Below, piece by piece: positions 50,790 to 61,700 of a stretch of DNA of 64,000 bases (the stretch's first letter is position 1; the number at the start of each line of letters is the position of its first letter). The stretch spans positions 1 to 64,000 of the forward strand of contig SAXG01000069.1 of assembly GCA_012932865.1 (NCBI GenBank). Reading direction: 5' to 3'. A program made the position numbers and the translations under genes. The DNA comes from Amylostereum areolatum. Lineage: Eukaryota > Basidiomycota > Agaricomycetes > Russulales > Stereaceae. The notes under the pieces were generated by a model. The model worked only from the letters and a program-made list of their open reading frames with translations. It had not been told where the DNA came from and did not search any database.

Positions 50790-53700
50790 TCAACCTCGCC
50801 GAGGTCTCTTCCTGGGGGGAGCAGGGCTCGGGGAGGCCTTGCGTTTGGACCGGGTTCTTGGTCCGACCTCGGCGTGTGCAGGCGGTGGGTGGCGGGGAGG
50901 CACAGCTTTTGGCTTGGGTTTGGGCTTGGGTTTGGGCTTGGGCTTGGGCTTGGGCTTGGGCTTGGCAGGTGAGGGAACTGGGGCCTGCAACTCAGGGGAG
51001 GGTTGGGGCGGACGTCGGCGAATGGGAACCATCCTGGCCTTGGGGCGACCTCGTTTGGGAGGGGCGGGCGGCTCAGCGGTGGGCTCCGCGGTGGCCTCGG
51101 TGGCAGCGGGCTCACCAGCGGTAGGCTCACCGGCGGCAGGAACATCCAGCTCCGCGACGTCATTGGTCGCCTTCCGTCGAGCACGAGTCTGTCGCCGAGG
51201 CAATGGATCCTCCTCGGCAGGGTCTTCATCTTCACCGGTGTCTTCACCAGTGTCCACACCGGTATCTTCATCTGACGACTGCACTGCCCTTTTCCTCTTC
51301 CGCCCTGCACCCCCTCTTTTTGCCCTTGGCTTTTTGGGCACGGCCGCCATGCCTTGTTTTGCAGGCGCTTTCTTCCTCTTCGTCATTGGGCCGGCACCTG
51401 CCACCCTCTGCGCAACCAGTGGCGGAGCGTTGAGGGACAAGGCAAAGGAGACAGCCGGAGGCCTCGACACCGGCGAAGGACTCGTCGCTCCGGCGAGCAG
51501 CTCATGCATGGTCGGCATGATCGGCGAAGGAGGCTGCACCATAACATCCTCTCTGTTGCTATCACCATTCTCCCGCTCAACCGAGGGTCTTCCCTCAACG
51601 GTGGCCTGGTCGTCATCATCATCATCTTGACTGCCTCGCCGAGCCGCCTTCCTCACCTCCCAGTTGGACCTGACCTGGTCATGAGCCTGAGCCTCTCACC
51701 GAAGCTGTGTGCTCAGCTGCGGAATATCTCTGGTCGCAGGCCGAATGCCGGCGACAAGAGCGGCAACATCCACCAGGGATCCCTCGCCGGGAGGAGCGGT
51801 CCCGGTGAGGGGCTCAGCAGAACGGAGATCGGCGAGCATAAGTTCCCAGCCCTGACGCAGCTTGCCGAGCGCAGAGTCCTTCGGAATGGTAGACTTGAAA
51901 CACTCAAAGACCCAGTAGGGGGTGTCGGCGGCGGGATGCCCACCAGCTTTGGCTTTGGCGATGAGACCACAGTCATGGGCAAAAATGCCCGAGCTCAATA
52001 GGCTCTGGCTGGCAAGCTCCCACCCGCCATAACGACCTTCGACCCGCCATGCATCGCCGCGGGTGAACTTGCGCAAGAAGGTGGCTCCGCCGGTCTGGTG
52101 CATCTGAAGGGGCAGGCCAGCCCAGCAGTACGTCCAGCTTCCCAACTCGCCGAGCTGAGCGGACTGTTCTTCCAGGACTTCCTCCGGCGTGTAGAGATCC
52201 TACTGAGTGTCAGAGAACTCCAGGTGGGTCGGCGGAAAGCGACTCGCCTTCCGTGCGGACGCCTCAGCGAGAACCTGCTGGAAGATGGGCTCATCGGTGA
52301 GCCCGGCGAGATAGTCCTCCTGAGACTTGCCCTGTAGGAAGAGTGGGGGCTGTCCCTTCCAAACCATCTGCTTTGCCATATGCTCGAGCGTCTCGGTGAA
52401 TGTTATCCAGATGGCGCGCAGCTCTCGAATGCCCTCGGCGAAGGGCACGTGCTTCGACCTGAACATCTCCTTTTTCCATTCGGGCGCGGCAAAATGGGGG
52501 GCCTTCTTGCCAAGAGTGCTCGCCGCATGCATGTCATGGCAATATATCGCTGAGGCAAGCAGGAACATCTCTGTGGTCTTGAACCCGGCGTACCTTCTCT
52601 CTCCCTCGATGTCGGCCATCCAGGGCTGGCTGTCGATCCAAGTGAAGGTCGTCTCCACCTGCACGCTGGGGTCGGCGACCTCAGCAGGCATCCATGGCCG
52701 ACTCAGCAGCCAGGTGGCCCAGAGCGGCGTGCCCAGGACCTCCTGCACCATGTCGTCATAATCTGATTCCTGTTCGGCGAGCGATGTCAGACCTCGCAGA
52801 AGTCGTCGGCTTGTCGCAGGCAACTCACCGGCATGCCGAGAAGGGCCCTGTACGCCCGAATGAGGTTGGCGTCGTTTCCGGTGAGAGCCTGAGCGTACTT
52901 CAGGCGTTCGAGGAAGTGGGGCCCCACCTCGGAGGGACTCTTTCCTGGCCAGTGCCTGTCCCCGCCGGCAGGCACCAGGCTTCCTGGAATCCTGTTGCCG
53001 GTGCCAGCCTTGGCTCCCTGAGCGGCGACCTGTGTCGCCGTGTACTTTGCTTGCCGAGCGGTGTTGATCTCGTTGCACTTCTCCTGCTGCAGGGCGACCT
53101 TTGCCGCCTCGACCTCGGTGGGATTGCACACCCAGGCTCGCTTATTCATAGGCTCCGCCGGGCGGAACCCTGCCTTGTGGTATCCCAGGCAATAGAACAC
53201 GTCAGATCGCCCATGACTTGGCCATCGGTCCACGGCGTGCCATCTTCCTTTTTCCACTCCCTGTACTCAAGCGGGAGGTACATGTGGATGTTCTCGGCAA
53301 GATCCGCCCACCCCGGCGTGATTACTGCCTCCGGCGAGACCAGGCCTGGTGGCAAGTCAGTTTGCCGTGTCCCCCGACGAACATGCCGCTCACCCATGGC
53401 CACCTTCCACAGCTGCCGCATGTAGTTCTTCTTCCCCTCGAGCTTCAGGGTCTTCCAGGCAAGGCGGGATTCCCGGGTCAGGAAGTACAGCTTTCCTTCC
53501 CTCGTCTCAATTGCCAGTGGGCTCTCCTTGCTTCGCCGAGCTACCTGCTTGTTCTCCACGGGCTTTGAAGTCAAGTCATCTGGTGACGTCAGCGGGCACC
53601 GAATTCGATTTGTTTTGGACCCACCTAGCTCTTGCTGCACAAAGTCGAGATGACTGCTGCCCAGCGCAGTCACCGACACCATGTCGGTGAACTTCTTCTT

Positions 53701-54566
53701 GGTCAGGCCGATGTCCTTGCTCAGATTGTACCTGTTCGGTGAGAGGGAGGTGAGAGGAGGGTCGGCGAGCGAAGGGTGCGGCGAGGGGAGATGATGTACT
53801 TGTAGCTCATGAGCTTGCCGTTGGAATTGGGCTCAACGATGAGAGCCAAGATGTATGACCCGCACTCCCTTGCCGCCCACTTGCTCATCCACAGCATCGC
53901 CGACTCCATCTTCTTCGACGCATTCCTGATACACGATAAGCAAGCGTCGGCGGTGAGACGCCAAAGGACTCACTTTTGCACAACTTCCTTCGGCGGCCCC
54001 TCCTCGTTCCACCGCTTGGCTTCCTCCTCCAGCAGAGCCTTGTCCACAGTCTCCAGGCGTCCAAACGCAAGGGCGATGGCGCCTCGCCGGGCGATGAACT
54101 GCCGCGACTGTTGCTGCTTCGCCGTCTCACCTTCCGGGGGAGGGGAAACCTCGTCGAGCACCGCTGCAACCTGGTCCGGCATAAGCTTGTTGAACACGTC
54201 CTGCCCAGTCCATCGCCGACCAAACTTGATGATCTCGGCAGGCAGGTAGACCTTGCCATGCCTGAAGAAGAAGGCGGTCATGGTCTGCAGAGTGGTCAGG
54301 CAATGAAACCGAGGAACCAGTGGTGGACTCACCCCTAGAACATCATGAAACTCCTGGTTATCCTCGTACGACGGATCATCAGCCTTCCAGTCCTAGTTGG
54401 GGTATCTCACCGTCCAAAGGTCCTTGAATTTGGCCTCGACAAAGGTCTGCTTTGCGTCCCCGGTGAGTTCGGCGTAATCAGGGATATGATCCTTCAGACT
54501 GATGACCTCTTTGGGTGAGAGCGTGGGCTTGTGAAAGTCGTTGTGGGCGGTGAGGGCGTCCCCCAT
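50790..54566 (-). pseudogene. Large island gene with basic AT-hook-like C-terminus, several nonsense codons
   Basis: Minus strand from ATG 54566. Exons: 54333-54566, 53974-54284, 53800-53925, 53625-53731, 52829-53579, then 52769 down to 50790. In-frame stops are TAG 54393-54395, TAG 52200-52202 and TGA 51696-51698, and one frame change occurs near 53200. The N-terminal half looks globular (AEIIKFGRRWTGQDVFNKL, SAMLWMSKWAARECGSYIL, then after the frame change VFYCLGYHKAGFR). The middle has PFAEGIRELRAIWITFTETL. The C-terminal 290 residues are disordered and basic: RGRPKARMVP (AT-hook-like GRP), nine Lys-Pro repeats and RTRSKRKASP. Probably chromatin- or DNA-associated when intact; this is inferred from composition. 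No named family. Confidence 0.6.
50911..50965. repeat. GGGCTT/GGGTTT hexamer microsatellite coding Lys-Pro
   Basis: About nine tandem hexamers inside the preceding gene. Confidence 0.9.
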
Positions 54567-55336
54567 GGAGGGAGGATATGGGAGGTATGGGGGGATGGAG
54601 GTAAGGAGAGAGAATTACCATGTCAACGGGGATGACCGGAGTGCTAAATGCAATGCAAATCTGGTTCGCGCATGTGGTACCTCAACCCATCCTTCACCCT
54701 TTTCCCCAACCTACAACATGATCAAGGACGCCGACCAAGGATCGGACAATGGCAATGTCAGGGGGCACGTTACAGCATCGTGATCCCCAAGATTGGAAGG
54801 CAGGAGTCAACGGCGAGGGAAATTTCCTCGTTGTTTCATGGAATTTACCCTTTCGCATGCGATGACAGTCGGCAAGGGGCACAAAAAAGGTGTGTTACAC
54901 TCGCCGGTGAACACCGATCAATACCAGGAAGGTGGGCGGCATTGCCAAAATGAGATGCCATTGTTTCCCCAACTGGATAGAAGGAAGAGATGCTGGGGAG
55001 GGTGAGGTATGTGGATTAGATGGAGTGGAAAGGATGATTCTGCAGACACGTCAAGCAGAACACGGATTGCATTGCAACACTACACTCGACTCACTGTTTC
55101 GTCCCCCTCCAGCTTCATACATGGCCTCTGCTGCGCTCAAATTGTCTCAATTTCCTGCAGCCTGTGCTGTCCGCTATACTGGTGCATTTATGGGTTGATC
55201 TCGGCTACAGGGCTCAACACGCACAAATGACAACGAACATGGGCGGCACATGCTCCCATTCACTTGCTTCTCTTGTTACTCTTCACCCCGTCCACCTTTC
55301 CCCACTCGCTCTATTTCTCTCACTAGCCGGTCACCC
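54567..55336. promoter_or_regulatory. Divergent spacer upstream of the TET/JBP-like gene
   Basis: 770 bp between two genes that point away from each other. Few CGGCGAG words, no gene, no recognised element. Confidence 0.4.
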
Positions 55337-56693
55337 ATGGCATCAGGAAACCCCTTCAATTCTGAGCGGGCGCTGGATCTCATGGATGCGGCGGCGGCGC
55401 TCATGCGCAACTGCTACAATCTCTAGCTTGCAGCTCGTCTGAGCTCACCGCCGCCCCCGGTTTTGCCTCCTTCGCCGCTCCTATCGCCGTGTTCGGTCGC
55501 CGAGATTAGGAGAATGGCCGTGGTGATGTCGCTCGCCATCCTGAATCCGAGTGAGTCCAGGGGAAACCACACCAAGCCCCGCTGAAACCTGCCCACTCAG
55601 TCCGGATCCCCTGGGTCATGGAGCACCACAACGACCTGCTTCATGGAGGGCAAGACGGCGGGGTGCTGGTCAAGGAGGCGGACATGAAGCTTCAGTTTCC
55701 GCCCCTTGACCCGCCTCTCGCCGTCTGCGACTCCGCCGTCATCATCGACCCCATTGACAGGCTCCTGACTTGGTATCTACCCCAGATACTGTCCCCCGAG
55801 CTGCAGGTAAGTCCTCTGGGGTCGCCACCGGCCACATTTCTCACCAGTAAGCTCACCTCGCTGACCTGAACACTCCCCGGCCTGCAGGAAGAGGTGATAG
55901 ACTGGGTCGGGATCATGGACACTGCACTGCAGGCTCCGCCGATTCACACCACCTTCATTCGCAGCGACAAATGGCGGTCGGACGGTGTATGGTACAACGA
56001 GCCTTCCCTGGACGATAGGGTCAGCACTGGACAAGTGGAGCTCTTCCCGGGCTGGTTTTCCCAGGCTCACGAGGTGAGTGGCATCTCGCCGTGCCGTTCA
56101 CCGGCAAACTCATCGGCAACTATGTTGGAGTCCCGCAGAAGGCCCACGAGCATTTGCACGTCTCGAAGCACTTACACATGCCATGCTGCCAGGAGTTCAT
56201 CGGGACAATGTCTGAGAACGGCGCAATCATCAGTGCCGTACTCGCCGTTGCTCACCCCGACATGTTCGAGGCGGGGCGGCAGGTTCTGCTGAAACTCGGC
56301 GAGTGCCCCAGGCACGAGGTTCTCGCCGCCCAGTTCTCGTTTATCACGCCGGTCATCTCCGTGATCATGAATAGGGAGACCCCGGCTCACCGCGACACCC
56401 AGAGCAGCCACTTCCCGTGGTTCGACTGCCTCGCCACCTTTGGCGGGGATGCCAACACCACCCTCGGCCTGCCCACGTTCGGTGTGGTATTCCAGTACCT
56501 CTCTGGTAGTATGGCGCTTTTCTGTGGGTCCTCGACGCTCCATATGGTCTCAGCGACCGTGAAGAATAGGGTTTGCATCGCGGGGTACATGCGGCGAAAC
56601 GTACTTCGCCGACTCGGTATGGTGTTCCCTGGGTGGAGCAGTTTATCCCAGCTGCTGCCTGAAGGCTACCATTCCTGGTATGGTGAGCGGTGA
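55337..56693 (+). pseudogene. TET/JBP-type 2-oxoglutarate/Fe(II) dioxygenase (fungal, transposon-associated), one early TAG
   Basis: Exons 55337-55550, 55601-55806, 55888-56073 and 56139-56693 give 386 codons. The last exon holds the catalytic core. NRETPAHRDTQS gives the H-x-D iron ligands (about His286 and Asp288). WFDCLATFGG, LPTFGVVFQYLSGSMALFCG and SSTLHMVS follow, with the distal His about 337. Then NRVCIAGYMRRNV and RRLG supply a candidate 2-oxoglutarate-binding Arg. This order and the NRETP.HRD core match the fungal TET/JBP group, whose members oxidise 5-methylcytosine. A TAG at codon 30 (55424-55426) interrupts the N-terminal, non-catalytic part. Starting at a later Met (about codon 59) would leave the catalytic domain whole. 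A KDZ-type gene starts 220 bp downstream on the same strand. Confidence 0.8.
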
Positions 56694-56760
56694 TTGCGGC
56701 GAGCGAGGAGTACGGCGAGCAGCGAGGGCGGCGAGCGGTGACTTCTATAATGTAACTATA
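56694..56760 (+). repeat. Cluster of GGCGAGCG words after the dioxygenase gene
   Basis: Directly after the stop codon are at least four GGCGAGC words within about 45 bp, the densest spacer cluster of the island word in this part. Confidence 0.7.
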
Positions 56761-56913
56761 CATTACGTAACATCATGCTACTACCATATATAGTATACAT
56801 TTTGCTTACCAATCTCAATAATTGCATGCATTCAACACCCCCCCATTATCCTGCCCTGCATCTTTTCACTGCCTCCCTCCTCTTCCCTCATCCCGCTAGA
56901 AAGTTCGCACAAC

Positions 56914-57601
56914 ATGGTCAAGGAAAAAAACCACAGATATGCTCAAGGAGAACGGGTAGCAAGACGGGGAAAGAACGGATGGTACCGCACTACGTACAAG
57001 ACACATATCGGCGAAGGGCCATCTGATCCCATTCCAAAAGTCGTCCCCGCCGTCGGGCTACCCACACCGGTGGGTCTTGCCCCCCCTATGCTCGATGATC
57101 GGCCACCGAGTCCCCCAATGAACCTGGATTACAATCCGGATCTCGACTTCGACCCCACCCCGGATGCCCTTCCGCCGAGGAGAGTAGGGAAGGTGTGCAG
57201 CTCGCCGAGAGTGTTTGCATCGTACTAATACAGACCCTAGACCACCGGTCAGGTCATGGATGCCTGGACCCCTCATATCTATGACTACTCCTGCCGTATT
57301 CTGGAGCTCGAGGCTCCTATCGGGGGTCGCCGGTGTGCAAGATGCGCAAATGTCAGTGCAGAATGGTGATGCAAGGACTGTCTCTGGGGGCGAGACCTGT
57401 GCGAGCCCTGCTTCGCCGACGAGCACCGGCAACTTCCGTTTCACCGAGTGCAGCGGTGGAGCAAGACAGGCTTCTGGGAGGACTCGTGGCTTCGAGATGC
57501 AGGGGTCTACATTAGCCTCGGACATCACGGCGATGCGTGTCCGAGCTGCACCGCCAATGCATTTAACCCCTCGCCGATCCGGAGAGGAAGTATGGCAACA
57601 A

Positions 57602-57641
<40 letters not shown>

Positions 57642-58473
57642 TGAGGCACCTGCGGAATTCCTTACACCAGACCTTGAGGCAAACATCAATCTCGCCGAGA
57701 TCCAGGATCCCCGGCCAGGTGGTGTCGGTGAAGACCCTCCCACTGCTCTTGACAAAGGCAAGGGCAGAGCCCTGCCAGCGGAGGTCATCACGGGGGTTCA
57801 CCGGAAATGTCGCCGAAGTGTAACGGTCAATTGGACACCCAACCTGGACTGGCCGGTCATGGTCGGCACCCTGCGCAAGCCGGCGACCACCGCCGATAGG
57901 GCAGGGCAGAGACACCTGGGCACCTACATGGGAGTCAGGGTAGGTCCAGGACCATCCTGGATTGGAACCGGGGGAGTCGGCTCTCCCCTTATCGGCGAGC
58001 CGTCCACGTCCTCACTCGCCGAACAGGTGACGGAACAGCCCCTTGGCGAGATTCATGCCAGACCATCAACCTTTACCAATATTCCCCAGTTCACCTCGCC
58101 GGACACCCAGGCACCAGCCGGCAAGGACGGTCCAGGGAACAGTCATCCCGCACTGGACGGGATGAGGAAGGAAACAGAAGCGGCAGATGCGGAGCAGACC
58201 CCGAAGCGTCCTCGGCGAGGCTCTGCGCCGCCAGTCGAAATCCCCGATGAGACTTGGCGTGACAGCCGCCCATGTGGACTGGATGGGATGCTCTCCCCGC
58301 TCCGACCGGACGGACAGCCTTGGCCATCCCCCCATGGCCCTGACATTGCGCTTCTGTCAGAAACGCAGTTTATGAGACCGATGAACCGCCTAAGTCGCGA
58401 CGATGGGAGGAGCGAGAAGAAAATAGATTCGAGAGTGCCGGGGTCTATGGTAGTGCAACGTGCGCTACAGTAC
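56914..58473 (+). pseudogene. KDZ-type transposase, N-terminal Cys-cluster (CxC2-like) part, truncated
   Basis: Exon 1 is 56914-57192 and exon 2 starts at 57241. After a basic N-terminus, the second exon holds a Cys/His cluster: CARC, then CKDC, LCEPCFADEH, LPFHRVQRW, and LGHHGDACPSC. The C..C/C..C/C..C..H/PFHR..W/LGH pattern is what accompanies Kyakuja-Dileera-Zisupton transposases of mushrooms. A TGA (57367-57369) sits just before CKDC, where family members usually have Arg (WRC..C). A GCAACA microsatellite and a Pro/Gly-rich region follow. The frame is cut at about 58473 by the LTR of chromovirus 2, so the catalytic part, if it survives, lies beyond the right edge. Confidence 0.75.
57594..57641 (+). 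repeat. (GCAACA)n microsatellite
   Basis: About eight units; in the KDZ frame it codes alternating Thr-Ala. Confidence 0.9.
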
Positions 58474-58774
58474 CGTATGACGAGATGGACAGTCTAGGGA
58501 AAAGGGAAGAGAAACACTGTCCTTATATACAAGTGGGAACGATGGTGCGATGCGATGCGATAGTGGTGCGAGCGGGGGGAACAATAGGAAAGGAGTCATG
58601 GGGCGGAGGACGAAGGTCCGGAGCAGTGATGTCATAGATAAGGATGCGGAACCCCGCTCGGAAGTCCAGGCAATGACGTCGTTGGAGCATGTGATGCAAG
58701 GGAAAGTCATGTGCCGTGACACGTCGCGTGTACGAGGTCTGCAAACGAAGAGAGAAATGGAGCGATCCGTGACA
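58474..58774 (-). repeat. 3' LTR of chromovirus 2
   Basis: Starts TGTCACGGATCGC on the minus strand and has a TATATAAGGACAGTG block; its end near 58474 is set by where similarity to 41134-41433 stops. Confidence 0.8.
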
Positions 58775-61700
58775 TTACCCCCCCTTTAAGACGCGCTTTT
58801 GCCTGGAGCGCGATGTCATCTGCAAGGGTAGATGCGAGAAAATCGTCAAAGGAGATGCCGAGGGAACGCACAGGGCGGGGCGCGTTTGGATGGCGTTTGT
58901 GGAAGGCGTCGATCATGTCGGTGACCTTTGAGAGCGAGGAGCAAGGGAGCCAGGTATTCTCGGAGTCAGGATAGCCTGCCCACTTGACGAGGTATTGTAT
59001 GCCTTTCTTGTTGCGGGTCGGCTTCGAGTCGATGATGTCTTCAACGTCATATTCTTCTTCGTCATCAACGAGGTCAGGCGGCGGTTGTTCATAGTTTGGA
59101 CCATGTGCCGTTGTCTCCTTGTACGCGGTGAGCAGCGAAGCATGGAAGACTGGGTGGATTCTCCATGTCTTCGGCAGCTTCAGGCGGTAGTTCACTGGGC
59201 TAATGACGTCAACGATCTCGAAGGGTCCAAATCGTTTGGCAGCAAGCTTAGCTTTCGGCCTCGTTGTCTTCAGGTTTTTGCCTTCGAGCCAGACCTTGTC
59301 TCCAACGGCGAACAGTGTCGATTTGCTGATCGTGTCACCATTGTAGTGCTTCATTAAGTCAGATGCGAGGGCAAGGCTGGCTTTGATCTCTTGTCGGACT
59401 TCTTCAAGTTGACGGAGGTGTTCTTCAACTGCAGGGACCTTTGAGGACGGGTTTACGGATGGGTACATCTTGGGGAGGACGCCGTAGAGGACTTCAAAGG
59501 GAGCCTTTCCAGTAGCTGCATGGGTGCGAGAGTTGTGAGAAAACTCGAAGAAGGGCAACCACTTCACCCAGTCGTCTTGACGGTAGTTGCAGAATACTCG
59601 CAGAAACTGCTCGAGGTTCTGGTTCTCGCGTTCGGTTTGGCCGTCTGTCTGTGGGTGATACGCTGTGCTGAGGGCGGACTTGATCCCGAGCTTCTCGTTG
59701 AGTGTACGCATCACCTGTCCAGCAAATTGGGGTCCACGATCCGAGATGATCTTGTCTGCTAAGCCGTAGTGTCAGTATACCTTATCGAAGAGAATGTCGG
59801 CCGTGCCATCGCTGGTGATCTTTGTCGTGCATGGGGTGGTAACCACCATCTTGGTGAGGCAATCAACCACGACGTTGACGGTGTTATAGCCTTCGCAGTC
59901 AGGGAGTTCAACGATGAAGTCGGTGGAGATGACACCAAATGGTCGATTGGGTACTTCGTTTGGGATCATGTCGACGTGGGGTCGGCTGCTCTGTGTCTTC
60001 GTCGACTGGCAGGTTGCGCATCCTGCTACAAAGTTGCGGACAAAGACAGACATGCCAGGCCACCAATATTCACGACTCACAAGCTCGTAAGTCTTGAAGC
60101 GACCGGGGTGTCCAGCCAGGGGCGATTCATGGTACATTTTGACAATGTCGCGTCGCAACTCGTCATCTGCAGGGACATATACCTTTCCTCTAAACAGGAC
60201 CAGGCCTTCTTCGTAGTTCCACTCTTGAAGGTTCTTGACGAGTGTATGTGGTCCATTTCGTAAGATGGCGTCCAGGGCTTGAACGACCTCGATGTCCTTG
60301 GTTTTGCAGTCGCGGATACGCCGTCGGAGTTCGACATCACCGAGGGAGGTTACTGCTCCTGGCCTTGTTGCGCGTACTTGGAAGTACTTGGGGTCAAGCA
60401 AGACGCGCTCCTTGTTGTCATTTTCAACACCATTCTTGTGATCGGGTCGTCGAGACATTGGATCCGGGTGGTGGGAAATTCCTGGTTTATGAACGAGCGA
60501 GAAGTCAAATCGAGTGAGGAATAGAGCCCAACGTTCCTGTCGGCGGCTCAGCTTCTGTGCCGTCTTGAAGTGCTCCAGGTTCTTGTGATCTGTCCAGATT
60601 TCGACGGTGTCGGGGGCGCCTTCGAGGTAGTGGCGCCAGGCTTCAAGCGCACGGATGATCGCAAGTAGCTCCTTGTCGTAGATGTCGTAGTTGCGTTCCG
60701 GTTCCGAGAGGGCCTTGGACAGATATGCCACTGGATGCCAGTGACCGTTGTCGCCTTTCTGCGAGAGTATACCTCCAGTAGCAAAGTCCGAGGCATCGAC
60801 TTCAACGAGGTAAGGCTTCTTTGGGTCAGGCATGACCAAGACGGGGGAGGAAGTAAACGCAGCTTTCAGTGCGTCAAACGCAGTTTGGCAGTCCGTCGAC
60901 AAGTCTCATGTGCAGTCCTTCTTTGTCAGGTCAAATAGGGGTCGTGCAACCTTGGAGAAGTCCTTGATGAAACGTCGGTAGAAGTTGCCAAAGCCGAGGA
61001 AGGATTGCACATCTTTGACCGTTCGTGGTGTCGGCCAGTCCTGAATACCTGCTACCTTGATGGGGTCCATAGCAATCTTGTCGTGCGAGATGATGAGTCC
61101 GAGGTATTCAACAGAGTCTTGCTCAAAGACGCATTTCTCCGGTTTGAGGAAGAGGTCGTTGTCTTGCAAACGCTGCAGAACCTGCCGCACTATGGCACGG
61201 TGTTCGTCCATGGTGCGAGTGAACACCAAGATGTCGTCCATGTAGATGATGACCTTGCCCGAGTCGATGAGATCCTTGAACAGTTCATTCATCATTGCCT
61301 GAAATGTCGCAGGGGAGTTCATAAGCCCAAAAAACATCACCGTAGGTTCGAAGAGACCGCGATTCGTCTTGAACGCAGCCTTCCACTCGTCGCCTTCCTT
61401 GATGCGGACATTGTTGTAGCCCCAGCGAACATCCGTCTTGGAGAAGATCTTTGCACCTTTGAGGCGGTCGACAATTTCAGAGATCAGTGGCAAGGGGTAT
61501 TCATTCTTGACAGTGCCCTTGTTTAATTCTCGATAATCCTGTACGGGACACAGCTTTCCATCCTTTTTCTTCACAAAGAAGAACGGACTCGCCTGAGGTG
61601 ACTTTGATGGGCGGATATAGCCCTTCTTCAGGTGGTCGTCGAGGAAGGTGTCGAGTTCGATCTGCTCGGAAGGTGAGAGGGGGTAGATCTTGCACGGTTT

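Noticed and set aside
54393..54411. An intron removing the TAG after FKDLWT
   Set aside because: The GT...AG span would be 18 nt, too short to splice; a nonsense codon is the simpler reading.
57058..57915. Minus-strand open frame of 285 codons with a poly-Cys run
   Set aside because: The Cys run is only the microsatellite read backwards; the plus strand carries the KDZ Cys cluster.
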